DNA of 64,000 nt from Nocardia iowensis (GTDB lineage: Bacteria; Actinomycetota; Actinomycetes; Mycobacteriales; Mycobacteriaceae). Each line of letters opens with the position of its first letter. Position 1 is the first letter of the stretch. The notes under the pieces were generated by a model. The model ran no database searches and had not been told where the DNA came from. It was given only the letters and a program-made list of their open reading frames with translations. The translations under genes were made by a program, and so were the position numbers. Where the stretch lies: NCBI RefSeq assembly GCF_019222765.1, contig NZ_CP078145.1, positions 7,068,001-7,132,000 of the forward strand, read 5' to 3'. This document shows, piece after piece, positions 25,407 through 33,374 of the stretch.

Positions 25407-25439
25407 CGATGAGAGAATGTTACACTAATCATCTCATCG
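25407..25439. promoter_or_regulatory. Inverted repeat in the MpaB-like gene promoter
   Basis: CGATGAGA (25407-25414) and TCTCATCG (25432-25439) are perfect 8-bp arms around a 17-bp AT-rich core containing TGTTACACTAAT. The element lies 31 bp before the gene's ATG and is the most AT-rich spot nearby; it probably overlaps the promoter and serves as an operator for a regulator encoded elsewhere. Confidence 0.45.
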
Positions 25440-25469
25440 CTTTAGAGGTGTTGATCAAAGGAGATCACG

Positions 25470-26381
25470 ATGACCGCATCGGCCGCACTCGAATCCACCA
25501 GCGCGCGAACCCTTCCGCCGCGCCGGCCGTTCGAGCCGGGCACGCGTCTGTGGGACGAGACCGGCTTGATCACCTTCTCGCTGACCGCCGGTTCGGCCTT
25601 CCTGCTGCAGACCATGGAGCCGAGCATCTCCGCGGTGGTCGACGAGCACTCCACCTTCCGCACCGATCCGATGGGCCGCGCCGTGCGCAGCATCGCCTCG
25701 GTGATGATGTGGATCTACGGCGGCGAGGAGGCGCTGGCCGAGGCCGACCGGCTACGCACCATGCACGCCTCGCTCAACACCACCGACGCGCACGGCGTCC
25801 GACACAAGGCGCTGGCCGCCGGGCCGTGGGCCTGGGTGCTGCACACCGGAACGTTCGCCTTCGCCGAGAACGCGAAGTACTTTGCCCGCAACCCGCTCTC
25901 CCCGGCCGAGAAGGAGGCGGTCTACCAGGAGATGGTGCAGTTGATGCGCAACTTCTCGGTGGCGCCCAAGCAGATTCCGGCCGACTATGCCGAGTTCGAA
26001 ACGTTCTTCAACGACATGGTGTCCAACCACTTGCAGGCCACCGATACCGCTCGCGACTATCTGCGCGTGATCCGGTCCGTCGCGCCGCCGAAGCAGTTGC
26101 CGCGTGCGCTCGCCCCGCTCTGGCGGCGTGCGGCCGCCCCGGTCGGGCGGTTGCAGTACTTCGTGACCGTTGGCACGACCCCCGAGGTGGCCCGGAAGAA
26201 GCTGGGTCTGACCTGGACCGAGTCCGACGAGCGCAAGCTGCGGGCGCTCGGTTGGGTGATCGCGCGCGCCGTTCCGCTGCTCCCGGAGCGCGTGCGGTAC
26301 TTCCCTATCGCCTTTGAAGCCCGTCGTCTGGAACGTGATCGGCAGCGGCTCCGCAAGATGATCGACTTCCGTCCGATCTGA
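25470..26381 (+). CDS. MpaB/latex-clearing-type oxygenase family (DUF2236) protein
   Basis: 303 residues of the DUF2236/oxygenase MpaB family, common in Nocardia and Mycobacterium. Recognisable segments are FEPGTRLWDETGLI..., SLNTTDAHGVRHKALAAGPW and WVLHTGTFAFAENAKY, with the histidines of the presumed heme/oxygenase fold. Some relatives cleave polyisoprene or are part of mycophenolate side-chain oxidation; most are uncharacterised. A strong ribosome site AAAGGAG precedes ATG 25470, and an inverted repeat marks the promoter. A hairpin follows the stop. Confidence 0.82.
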   Translation: MTASAALESTSARTLPPRRPFEPGTRLWDETGLITFSLTAGSAFLLQTMEPSISAVVDEHSTFRTDPMGRAVRSIASVMMWIYGGEEALAEADRLRTMHASLNTTDAHGVRHKALAAGPWAWVLHTGTFAFAENAKYFARNPLSPAEKEAVYQEMVQLMRNFSVAPKQIPADYAEFETFFNDMVSNHLQATDTARDYLRVIRSVAPPKQLPRALAPLWRRAAAPVGRLQYFVTVGTTPEVARKKLGLTWTESDERKLRALGWVIARAVPLLPERVRYFPIAFEARRLERDRQRLRKMIDFRPI

Positions 26382-26394
26382 GTCTCTGCCCTCG

Positions 26395-26427
26395 ACGGCG
26401 CTGCGGCCATTACGGCTGCGGCGCCGT
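26395..26427 (+). terminator. Terminator-like hairpin after the MpaB-like gene
   Basis: ACGGCGC (26395-26401) and GCGCCGT (26421-26427) form a 7-bp stem 13 nt after the stop codon, followed by ATTTGTTGT. The T-rich tail is imperfect, so the efficiency is uncertain. Confidence 0.5.
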
Positions 26428-26901
26428 ATTTGTTGTGCAGCAGCATTTTTCAACCGCCGACTGGTTCGAGATGAACAGCGGTGCCGCCCTCCCCGCCCAA
26501 GAGAGACCGACCAGTCCGAATACGTGGCCGCGGCACCTATTGTGCGCCAACAACTCTCAGCTGGCCACTCTTCGCTCCGACTGGAGGCCAGCCCGGCGCG
26601 CCATGAGAAAACCGTCCAGTCCGAAATACGTCTTACACCGATTCCCGCAACTGCCCGACACGGACAACTGCACTCGCCCGGCAACCGCTGTGCGCCAACA
26701 ACTTCGAGTCCACTGACCGGCGAATCACGCGCCCCACGACGGCCGACCGCGCGGACGATGACCTGTCCGCAGTAACGATCTTCGCCGCGCTGGTATACGT
26801 ATCCCGTACGCTTCGACAGCGTTTCGGTCCCAACACGCCGGATGACACATCCATCCGACACCACAGCACACCCCTTGCTCAGCTCACCGAAAGGCGCTTC
26901 T
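26428..26901. other. 474-bp gene-free stretch before arsC
   Basis: No convincing coding sequence on either strand. Two words recur in the same order: CCAGTCCGAA with TACGT (26511 and 26616, the second with one inserted A), and TGTGCGCCAACAACT (26541 and 26689), with different spacing, suggesting an old local duplication. ATACGTAT near 26795 is a short palindrome that could belong to the arsC promoter. Otherwise nothing can be supported. Confidence 0.4.
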
Positions 26902-27315
26902 ATGCCGCACAAGCCCAGCGTGCTGTTCATCTGCGTGCACAACGCGGGTAGATCGCAGATGGCCGCCGGGTTTCTCAGCGCGCTCGCCGGCGATCGCATC
27001 GAGGTCCGGACGGCGGGCAGTGCGCCCACCGCCGCGCTCAACCCGATAGCCGTGGCCGCCATGGCGGAGGTCGGCATCGACATCTCCGGCCACACGCCCA
27101 AGCCGCTGACGATGGACGCGGTCGGCATCTCCGACGTGGTGGTGACCATGGGTTGCGGCGACGCCTGCCCGTTCTTCCCTGGCATCAGCTACCGCGACTG
27201 GGTGTTACCCGACCCGTCCGAGCAGACCATCGACATGGTCCGGCCGACCCGCGACCGCATCCAGATCCTGGTCGAGAACCTCATCGCCGAACTGGTCCCC
27301 GCCCTGGCCCGCTGA
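26902..27315 (+). CDS. arsC: Arsenate reductase (LMW-phosphatase fold)
   Basis: 137 residues. The active-site loop CVHNAGRS (C-x5-R, residues ~12-19) and later ...TMGCGDACPFFPG... with two Cys, then DWVLPDPSEQ, match arsenate reductases of the low-molecular-weight tyrosine phosphatase fold, which reduce arsenate using mycothiol/mycoredoxin or thioredoxin. ATG 26902 follows GAAAGG. Unlike usual ars operons, there is no ArsR regulator or Acr3/ArsB pump beside it, so it stands alone here; a mycoredoxin gene lies far away at 43463. Confidence 0.9.
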   Translation: MPHKPSVLFICVHNAGRSQMAAGFLSALAGDRIEVRTAGSAPTAALNPIAVAAMAEVGIDISGHTPKPLTMDAVGISDVVVTMGCGDACPFFPGISYRDWVLPDPSEQTIDMVRPTRDRIQILVENLIAELVPALAR

Positions 27316-27372
27316 CCGTGGCGGTCCGATTTGTTCAAGACCGGGTAGGGCGTGGGTGATTACCGTGCGGGT

Positions 27373-27774
27373 ATGACTCCACAACTCGACGTCATCGGAA
27401 TCGTTGTCACCGATATGAGCGCCTCAGTCGCCTTCTACCGCCGCCTCGGCCTCGACTTCCCCGAGGGCTCGGAGCAACAGCCGCACGCCGAAGCGGCCCT
27501 GCCCAACGGCCTACGGGTAGCGCTCGACACCGAGGCCACCATCAAGTCCTTCCACACCGAATGGGAACCCCCGACCAGCGCTGGACGCGTCGGACTCGCT
27601 TTCCGCTGCACCGACCCCGCCGAGGTCGACTCGGTCCACACCAGCCTCGTCGAGGCCGGATACGACAGTGAGATGAAACCGTGGGACGCCTTCTGGGGCC
27701 AGCGCTACGCCGTCATCCTGGACCCGGACGGCAACGGAATCGACCTCTACGCTCCCCTCCCGACCGTCGACTGA
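27373..27774 (+). CDS. VOC-superfamily (glyoxalase/bleomycin-resistance fold) protein
   Basis: 133 residues with the two beta-alpha-beta3 modules of the vicinal oxygen chelate fold: LDVIGIVVTDMSASVAFYRR at the start, GLAFRCTDPAEVDSVHTSLV in the middle and YAVILDPDGNGIDLYAPLP at the end. Such stand-alone proteins may be metal-dependent lyases or drug-binding proteins; the function is open. TACCGT (27361-27366) lies 6 nt before ATG 27373, so it is probably leaderless. Convergent with the AraC gene. Confidence 0.85.
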   Translation: MTPQLDVIGIVVTDMSASVAFYRRLGLDFPEGSEQQPHAEAALPNGLRVALDTEATIKSFHTEWEPPTSAGRVGLAFRCTDPAEVDSVHTSLVEAGYDSEMKPWDAFWGQRYAVILDPDGNGIDLYAPLPTVD

Positions 27775-27790
27775 CGCACCGGCCGTCTCT

Positions 27791-28552
27791 TCAACCCGCC
27801 TCCGCTACCGGGCGGAGGCTTTCCGGCACGGACCCGCTCGACCGAGTCAGCACCTCTCCCAATGGCATTCCGGCGAGATCACGCACTTCCCGCGCCAGAT
27901 GGGCTTGGTCCGCGAACCCGGTCGAGGCGGCGGTGTCGGCAAACGACATCCCGCGCCGCGCCTGCCCCAGGGCGCGTTGCAGCCTAAGCACCCGCGCCAG
28001 CGTCTTGGGCCCGTAGCCGAACGCCGCCAGCGAACGCCGGTGCAGCAGACGGGCATTCAGGCCGGTCGCGTCCGCCGTCGCGCGCACCGACCAGCCCGCG
28101 TCCAGTGCCGCCACTATCCGCGGCAACACCGGGTCCGGCGGTGTCACCTCCGCTGCCCTGCGCACCGCGATCTCCTCCAACGCCGTCACCGGATCGTCGG
28201 CGTTCCCCAGCTGCTCGCTCAGCCGCCGCACCCTCGCCGATGACCACACATCGGCGAGATCGATCCGCTGATCGCGCAATTCATCCGCGGGCACGCCGAG
28301 TAGGGCAGGCGCCGTCCCCGGAAAGAACCGAATCCCGGCATACCGCGTGCCCATCTCGACCACCGGGCGGTAAGCCCGGGTGTCCGGACCCGCGACAACC
28401 AGCCGCCCACCAACCCACAGCAGATCAATGCATCCGTCCGGCAGCACCGACATCCCGGCGTCGTGCCCCGTCACCGTCCGCGTCCACATCACGGCCCGCC
28501 CGAACCTCGACGGCCGCTCCCGATACCTCTGTTCGTCCCAGGCATCGTCCAC
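27791..28552 (-). CDS. AraC-family transcriptional regulator
   Basis: 253 residues. The N-terminal region (SVLPDGCIDLLWVGGRLVVAGPDTRAYRP is the recognisable part, here cited by its first words SVLPDGCIDLLW) belongs to the DUF6597-type cupin-like sensor of many actinobacterial AraC proteins. The C-terminal HTH pair runs through ATADATGLNARLLHRRSLAA and FADTAASTGFADQAHLAREV. GTG 28552 is 6 nt after TAGCGT, consistent with a leaderless message. Target and inducer unknown; the VOC gene downstream is convergent. Confidence 0.87.
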   Translation of the reverse strand: MDDAWDEQRYRERPSRFGRAVMWTRTVTGHDAGMSVLPDGCIDLLWVGGRLVVAGPDTRAYRPVVEMGTRYAGIRFFPGTAPALLGVPADELRDQRIDLADVWSSARVRRLSEQLGNADDPVTALEEIAVRRAAEVTPPDPVLPRIVAALDAGWSVRATADATGLNARLLHRRSLAAFGYGPKTLARVLRLQRALGQARRGMSFADTAASTGFADQAHLAREVRDLAGMPLGEVLTRSSGSVPESLRPVAEAG

Positions 28553-28599
28553 ACTTCGACGCTACCTCCGCCCCCTGACACGGTCGCCCGTCGGCAGAC

Positions 28600-29103
28600 T
28601 CAGCGCTGCGCCGGAATCGGGAACACCCCGCGCGGCACGACGCGGACGAAAGCGTCGGGGTGCGCGGCGGCGATTTTCGATTCCGGGTCATTGCAGCCGA
28701 CCGTCACATCACCGATCGGCGCGGCGGAAAACGTCCACACCGTCATCCAGTCCTTGCCATTCACCGATTCGGTCTTTTTCACATCAGAGGACCGCAGATC
28801 TTCGTTCCGGCCGGAACTGTCGACCGCGGTGCAGCGCAGCGCATTCGCGTCCTGGCCCCACTCGGCGGGCACCCGGATATCCATCACGGCATCGGCGGGG
28901 ACCGGGACTTTTTTGGTCTCACCCAGCGCGATCCGTACGCCACCCGCTTCGTCGTCGTCGCCTGGATAGGGGGTGGCTACAGCCGAACTCGAGGTCGCCG
29001 CATTACTCGAGGACGTCGATTCACTGCTCGCCGATTTGTCAGCGGAGCACCCCGTCACAGCGACGGCGACCAGCGCCGGAACCACCAGCCAGCTCAGTTT
29101 CAC
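28600..29103 (-). CDS. Secreted lipoprotein of unknown function
   Basis: 167 residues. Signal peptide with lipobox: LVVPALVAVAVTGC, lipidated at Cys19; then a Ser/Ala/Thr-rich linker (about residues 20-45) and a compact beta-rich domain with two further Cys (ALRCTA and VGCNDP), probably a disulfide. The domain has the look of a carbohydrate- or ligand-binding module but I recognise no family. It would sit on the outer face of the membrane. ATG 29103 is supported by the signal peptide. Divergent from the dienelactone hydrolase. Confidence 0.78.
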   Translation of the reverse strand: MKLSWLVVPALVAVAVTGCSADKSASSESTSSSNAATSSSAVATPYPGDDDEAGGVRIALGETKKVPVPADAVMDIRVPAEWGQDANALRCTAVDSSGRNEDLRSSDVKKTESVNGKDWMTVWTFSAAPIGDVTVGCNDPESKIAAAHPDAFVRVVPRGVFPIPAQR

Positions 29104-29351
29104 AGGTCAAACCCTCTCGTCGCGCCCACTCACCAGGCGATTGGTACGGATCAGCGATCGAACTCGGCGGCGTAAGCACTGGGCCGGAGCAGAACGTGAC
29201 CACGGGGAACCGCGCGCCGCCGATAGACAGAGCATGACAACTTCGGCGTCGAATGGAGACTACACGCGCCCGAAATCGCCGATTAATTCAGTAATTTGCC
29301 GGAGTAATGTTGCGTCGGTCGTTGTCACCATTCGTCAGGGAGACCCATCCG

Positions 29352-30122
29352 ATGACTGCACCCGTCGCGTTCGACGCGGTCGATATTCCGCTACTCGACG
29401 GCACCGCGGACGCCTACTTCGCCCATCCGGACGACGGCGCCGAACATCCGGGCCTGCTGTTCTACCCAGACGCGTTCGGGCTGCGACCGTGGTTGCGCGA
29501 GATGGTGGAGACCATCGCCGCACACGGATTCGCGGTGCTGGCGCCGAACATCTTCTACCGTTCCGGCCGTGCACCGGTGCTCCCCATGCCGGACTTCAGC
29601 GAGCCGGACGCGCAGGCGAAGTTCTTCGCGGACTTGGGCCCGGTACGGGACGCGCTGACGCCGGACAAGGCAATGCGGGACGCGCGGGGCTACCTCGACT
29701 GGCTTTCCGCCAACGACCTGGTGACCCCGGGCCCGCTGGCGACTACGGGGTACTGCATGGGCGGCAGGTTGTCGCTGCGCACCGCCGCGACGTTCGGCGA
29801 CCGGATCGCCGCCGCGGCCAGTTTCCACGGCGGTTTTCTGGCCGCCGATGACCGGCCGGACAGTCCGCACCACGCGGCGGCCGACATCACCGCGGAATTG
29901 TTCATTGCGCACGCCGACCACGACTCGTCGATGCCGCCCGAGCAGATCACCCATCTCGAACAGGCCCTCGACAAGGCGGGCGTGCGGTACACGTCGGTCG
30001 TCTATCCGGACGCGCCGCACGGTTTCACCATGCGGGACACGCCTTCCTATCGAGCGGACGCGGGGCAGCGCCACCTGCACGATCTCTTGGCACTGCTACA
30101 TCGCGCCTTCGACGCGGAATAA
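29352..30122 (+). CDS. Dienelactone hydrolase-family protein
   Basis: 256 residues, alpha/beta-hydrolase. The nucleophile elbow TGYCMGGR carries Cys as in true dienelactone hydrolases, the Asp is in IAHADHDSSMP and the His in YPDAPHGFTMRD. It hydrolyses lactones or esters, possibly from aromatic degradation. ATG 29352 follows GGGAG (29337-29341). No catechol-pathway genes are nearby, so the substrate is unknown. Confidence 0.88.
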   Translation: MTAPVAFDAVDIPLLDGTADAYFAHPDDGAEHPGLLFYPDAFGLRPWLREMVETIAAHGFAVLAPNIFYRSGRAPVLPMPDFSEPDAQAKFFADLGPVRDALTPDKAMRDARGYLDWLSANDLVTPGPLATTGYCMGGRLSLRTAATFGDRIAAAASFHGGFLAADDRPDSPHHAAADITAELFIAHADHDSSMPPEQITHLEQALDKAGVRYTSVVYPDAPHGFTMRDTPSYRADAGQRHLHDLLALLHRAFDAE

Positions 30123-30285
30123 ACGGCCTATCATCCGATGTTTCGGCTGGAGTCGGTACCGACTCCAGCCGTACGGCGGACCTGTGCCGTACGTGCGACC
30201 AACCGGCCGGTTTCCGGGGGGCAGGCGCCCTCGGAACCGCCGGTTCTGCATAGTGTTGTCGGTAAGCGATCATCGGGAGGACCAC

Positions 30286-30345
30286 ATGGCGGAGCTGGTG
30301 TGGATGGAGGAACGCGAGACCGGGGCGGAGCACCGGCGTGGGTGA
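30286..30345 (+). CDS. 19-residue leader peptide ORF overlapping the DUF2156 gene start
   Basis: ATG 30286 is preceded by a strong ribosome site GGGAGG (30275-30280) and encodes MAELVWMEERETGAEHRRG, stopping at 30345, 8 nt inside the following gene whose GTG is at 30338. This arrangement suggests translational coupling or a short regulatory leader. There are no runs of one amino acid that would suggest classical attenuation. Confidence 0.5.
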   Translation: MAELVWMEERETGAEHRRG

Positions 30346-31729
30346 CCAGCGGGGAGCGGCAGCGGCGACGCAGCACAACTCGGCACTCACCGGGTATCGC
30401 CAGGCCTCGCTCACGGCCACCCCCACTACCCGACCGGTCTTCATCGGCGTCGCGCTGATCGTCAGCGTGTTCCTGGTGTACGCGGCCCACCCCGCCGCAC
30501 GGGAAGGGGCCGAGCACGCCTGGTTCGTCGGCGTCGCGGTCGCGGGTGTGTTCGTCGCGCGCGGGCTACACCTGCGGCGGCCGATCACCCTGCCGCATTT
30601 CGCGGTGGCGCTACTCGTGCTGGCCATCGCCCACCTCGCCTATCGCATCGAACATCCCGGTTACGGCTTCGCGCTGCTCGCCTCCAGCGGTTTCATCCTG
30701 GTGCTGCCGCAGTCGAGCAGACCGCAACCCGAGCAGCTATATCGAGTCGCTGAACTGGTCGGCCGGACCGAACGGGACCCGCTGGCCCCCTTCGCGCTGC
30801 ACTCCTCGAAAACGTATTACTTCAACGCGAATTCGACCGCCGGGATCGGCTACCGCACCCGCTTCGGCATCGCCGTGGTGGCGGGCGATCCGATCGGCGA
30901 CCGCGCCGCCTTCCCCGAATTGCTCACCGAGTTCTCCGAATTCGCGATCAACCAGGGCTGGCGCATCGCGGTGCTCGGCGCGAGCCCGGCACTGGCCGAC
31001 ATGTGGCGCCGCCGCGCGCTGGAACATCGTGGGCTGCATGCCGTTCCGATCGGCCGCGATGTGGTGATCGAGGTGGACGACTTCGCGATGGTCGGCAGGC
31101 GCTATCGCAACTTGCGCCAAGCCGTCAGCCGCACCCGCAATTTCGGCGTCACCACCGAGATCGCCGACGAGTCCGCGCTGACCGATCAGCAACGCGAGGG
31201 CCTGCTCGCCATTGTCGACGAGTGGGGCCGGGGCAGGCAGACCCGCGGCTTCTCGATGATCCTCGACCATCTGCTGGACGGACGAAACCCGAACATGCTG
31301 GTGGTCATGGCCAAGGACGAGGACGGAACACTCTCGGGTTTCCAGCGTTACGGCGTCTCCGGCCGCGGCCGCGAGCTCAGCCTCGACGTGCCGTGGCGGC
31401 GCAAGGACGCCCCCAATGGCCTGGACGAGCGGATGATCATCGACCTGGTCGACTACGCCCGTGAGCACGACATCCACCGGATCTCGTTGGCGTTCGCGCC
31501 CTTTCCCGAACTCTTCGCCGACAAGCAGAAGTCGCGGATGGCGAAGCTGATCTATCTGCTTGTGCACCTGGGTGATCCGCTGATCCGGCTGGAATCGCTG
31601 TATCGGTTCCTGCGCAAGTTTCATGCGCTGTCCGACCAGCGGTACGTGCTGATCCGCTGGCGCGAGGTCGTCATCGCGGCCGCCGCCCTGCTTACCCTGG
31701 AGTTCGCACCGCACCGCAGGGAACACTGA
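30338..31729 (+). CDS. DUF2156 (lysylphosphatidylglycerol synthetase-like) membrane protein
   Basis: 463 residues. Hydrophobic segments at about 33-55, 60-75 and 85-115 precede a cytosolic DUF2156 domain of the MprF C-terminal/GNAT-like fold (residues ~140-440): YYFNANSTAGIGYRTRFGIA, then RKDAPNGLDERMIIDLVDYA, then SLAFAPFPELFA. In mycobacteria and Nocardia such proteins may transfer an aminoacyl group to lipids or carry a related activity; true LysX-type proteins also have a tRNA synthetase domain, absent here. GTG 30338 has GGAG 7 nt upstream. Next gene starts 9 nt after its stop. Confidence 0.8.
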   Translation: MGDQRGAAAATQHNSALTGYRQASLTATPTTRPVFIGVALIVSVFLVYAAHPAAREGAEHAWFVGVAVAGVFVARGLHLRRPITLPHFAVALLVLAIAHLAYRIEHPGYGFALLASSGFILVLPQSSRPQPEQLYRVAELVGRTERDPLAPFALHSSKTYYFNANSTAGIGYRTRFGIAVVAGDPIGDRAAFPELLTEFSEFAINQGWRIAVLGASPALADMWRRRALEHRGLHAVPIGRDVVIEVDDFAMVGRRYRNLRQAVSRTRNFGVTTEIADESALTDQQREGLLAIVDEWGRGRQTRGFSMILDHLLDGRNPNMLVVMAKDEDGTLSGFQRYGVSGRGRELSLDVPWRRKDAPNGLDERMIIDLVDYAREHDIHRISLAFAPFPELFADKQKSRMAKLIYLLVHLGDPLIRLESLYRFLRKFHALSDQRYVLIRWREVVIAAAALLTLEFAPHRREH

Positions 31730-31737
31730 GGGACACC

Positions 31738-32676
31738 ATGGATTTGACGCACAGCGATATCAAGGCCGCCGTCGAGCGGGTGGCGGGCCAGGTACGGCCG
31801 ATCACCCTCGCGCCTGGCGACGACGGTGCGGGTCAGCTGTGGTTGGCATTGGAATTCATGCAGCACACCGGCAGCTTCAAGGCGCGCGGTGCGCTGAATT
31901 TCCTGCTCACGCACCGAGAGAACGGCACGTTACCGGACGCGGGGGTGACGATCGCCTCCGGTGGTAATGCGGGGCTGGCCTGTGCCTGGGCGGCCCGCAG
32001 GCAGGGCGTCCGCGCCACGGTTTTCCTGCCGACCACCGCGCCGAAGGTGAAGGTGGACCGGCTCAACTCCTACGGCGCCGAGGTCAGGCTGATCGGTACG
32101 CAATACGCCGACGCACTCGCGGCCAGCCGCGAATTCGCCGCCACGACAGGCGCTTTGCTGTCACACGCCTACGACAATCCGTTGATCGCCGCGGGCGCGG
32201 GCACGCTGATGGAAGAAATCCACCAGCGGCTGCCCGACCTCGACACCATCGTGGTCGCCGTCGGTGGCGGCGGACTGTTCGCCGGAATCGCCACCGCCGC
32301 AGACCATTACGGTGTCCGGACCGTTGCGGTGGAACCCGCCCGCTGCCGCGCCCTCAACGCGTCGATCGCGGCCGGGCAACTGGTCGACGTTGACATCGAT
32401 TCGATCGCCGCGGACTCCCTCGGTGCCCGGCGTGCCACCGAATTGGCGCTGCACGCCGCGCAGCACTACGACGTCGTCTCGCTGCTCGTCGATGACGAGG
32501 ACATCATCGCCGCCCGCCGCGCCATCTGGGAAGACCGCCGTCTTGCCGTCGAATACGGCGCCGCCACCGCGCTTGCCGCACTGCGCGCAGGCACGGCTTT
32601 TCAGCCCGAGCCCGACGAGCAGGTGTGTGTCGTAGTGTGCGGCGCGAATACCGACCCGTCTGATCTGACCAGCTGA
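31738..32676 (+). CDS. PLP-dependent serine/threonine dehydratase-like enzyme
   Basis: 312 residues, fold-type II PLP enzyme. The Schiff-base Lys is in HTGSFKARGALNF, the substrate loop is ASGGNAGLACAWAA, and the phosphate-binding Gly-rich loop is VAVGGGGLFAGIA. It lacks a C-terminal ACT regulatory domain, so it resembles catabolic or racemase-type members rather than biosynthetic IlvA. Products would be 2-oxo acid and ammonia. It follows the DUF2156 gene by 9 nt and is likely cotranscribed. Confidence 0.87.
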   Translation: MDLTHSDIKAAVERVAGQVRPITLAPGDDGAGQLWLALEFMQHTGSFKARGALNFLLTHRENGTLPDAGVTIASGGNAGLACAWAARRQGVRATVFLPTTAPKVKVDRLNSYGAEVRLIGTQYADALAASREFAATTGALLSHAYDNPLIAAGAGTLMEEIHQRLPDLDTIVVAVGGGGLFAGIATAADHYGVRTVAVEPARCRALNASIAAGQLVDVDIDSIAADSLGARRATELALHAAQHYDVVSLLVDDEDIIAARRAIWEDRRLAVEYGAATALAALRAGTAFQPEPDEQVCVVVCGANTDPSDLTS

Positions 32677-32778
32677 ACGGGCATTGCGGGTCGTCTTTTC
32701 CGCCAGCGATTTCCGGCGCGCACCGCCGAGCGGAGTTAGGCTCGTACCGTCTTCGATCCCGACGGAAGCACTTCCACC

Positions 32779-33324
32779 ATGGCGCTGTCCTCCCTCATGG
32801 TTCCCCTCGGCACACCGGCGCCGGACTTCGCGCTGCCCGACCTGGATCAGCGAATTCATTCGCGCGCAGACTTCGAAGGCGGGCCCGGTCTGCTGGTCGT
32901 CTTCTCCGCCAACCATTGCCCTTATGTGAAACACCTCGAATCGGCACTCGGTGAACTGGTCGACGCCCTCCCCATACCGACCGTGGCAATCTGCACCAAC
33001 GACGCGGCCGCCTACCCCGACGACGCCCCGTTCCGCCTGCGCGACCAGGCCATTCGCGCGGGCTGGACGTTTCCCTACCTCGTCGACGAGTCGCAGGAGG
33101 TGGGCCGCGCCTTCCGGGCCGCATGCACGCCGGACTTCTTCCTCTACGACGCGGCGCTCGCCCTCGCCTATCGCGGTGCGTTCGACGAATCCACGCCCGG
33201 CAACGGAAAGCCGCCGACCGGCAACGAATTACGCGCCGCTGTGGAAGCGGTACTGGACGGCAAGCCGGTGCCGGAACCACACCGCCCGAGCATGGGCTGT
33301 TCCATCAAGTGGCGCGCGGACTGA
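32779..33324 (+). CDS. Thioredoxin-fold (peroxiredoxin/TlpA-like) protein
   Basis: 181 residues. It begins in AhpC/TSA manner (LGTPAPDFALPDLDQRIHSR) and carries the single peroxidatic-like site SANHCPYVKHL, plus Cys in FRAACTPDFFLY and MGCSIKW. This pattern matches the thioredoxin-family proteins annotated as redoxin-domain proteins that pair NHCPYV with a C-terminal GCSIKW. Probably a thiol peroxidase or redox chaperone in the cytoplasm; no signal peptide is visible. Confidence 0.85.
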   Translation: MALSSLMVPLGTPAPDFALPDLDQRIHSRADFEGGPGLLVVFSANHCPYVKHLESALGELVDALPIPTVAICTNDAAAYPDDAPFRLRDQAIRAGWTFPYLVDESQEVGRAFRAACTPDFFLYDAALALAYRGAFDESTPGNGKPPTGNELRAAVEAVLDGKPVPEPHRPSMGCSIKWRAD

Positions 33325-33374
33325 GTCCGCGCGCGACAATGACAACGTCACCGGACAGGAAAGGGGTGGGGACG

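Noticed and set aside
26511..26704. Two words repeated in order before arsC, considered as an insertion-sequence trace
   Set aside because: Spacing differs, no terminal inverted repeats or transposase fragments are visible; kept only as a note in the gap description.
25752..27185. 477-codon minus-strand open frame across MpaB-like gene, gap and arsC
   Set aside because: It spans two well-supported plus-strand genes and the translation has no fold-like pattern.
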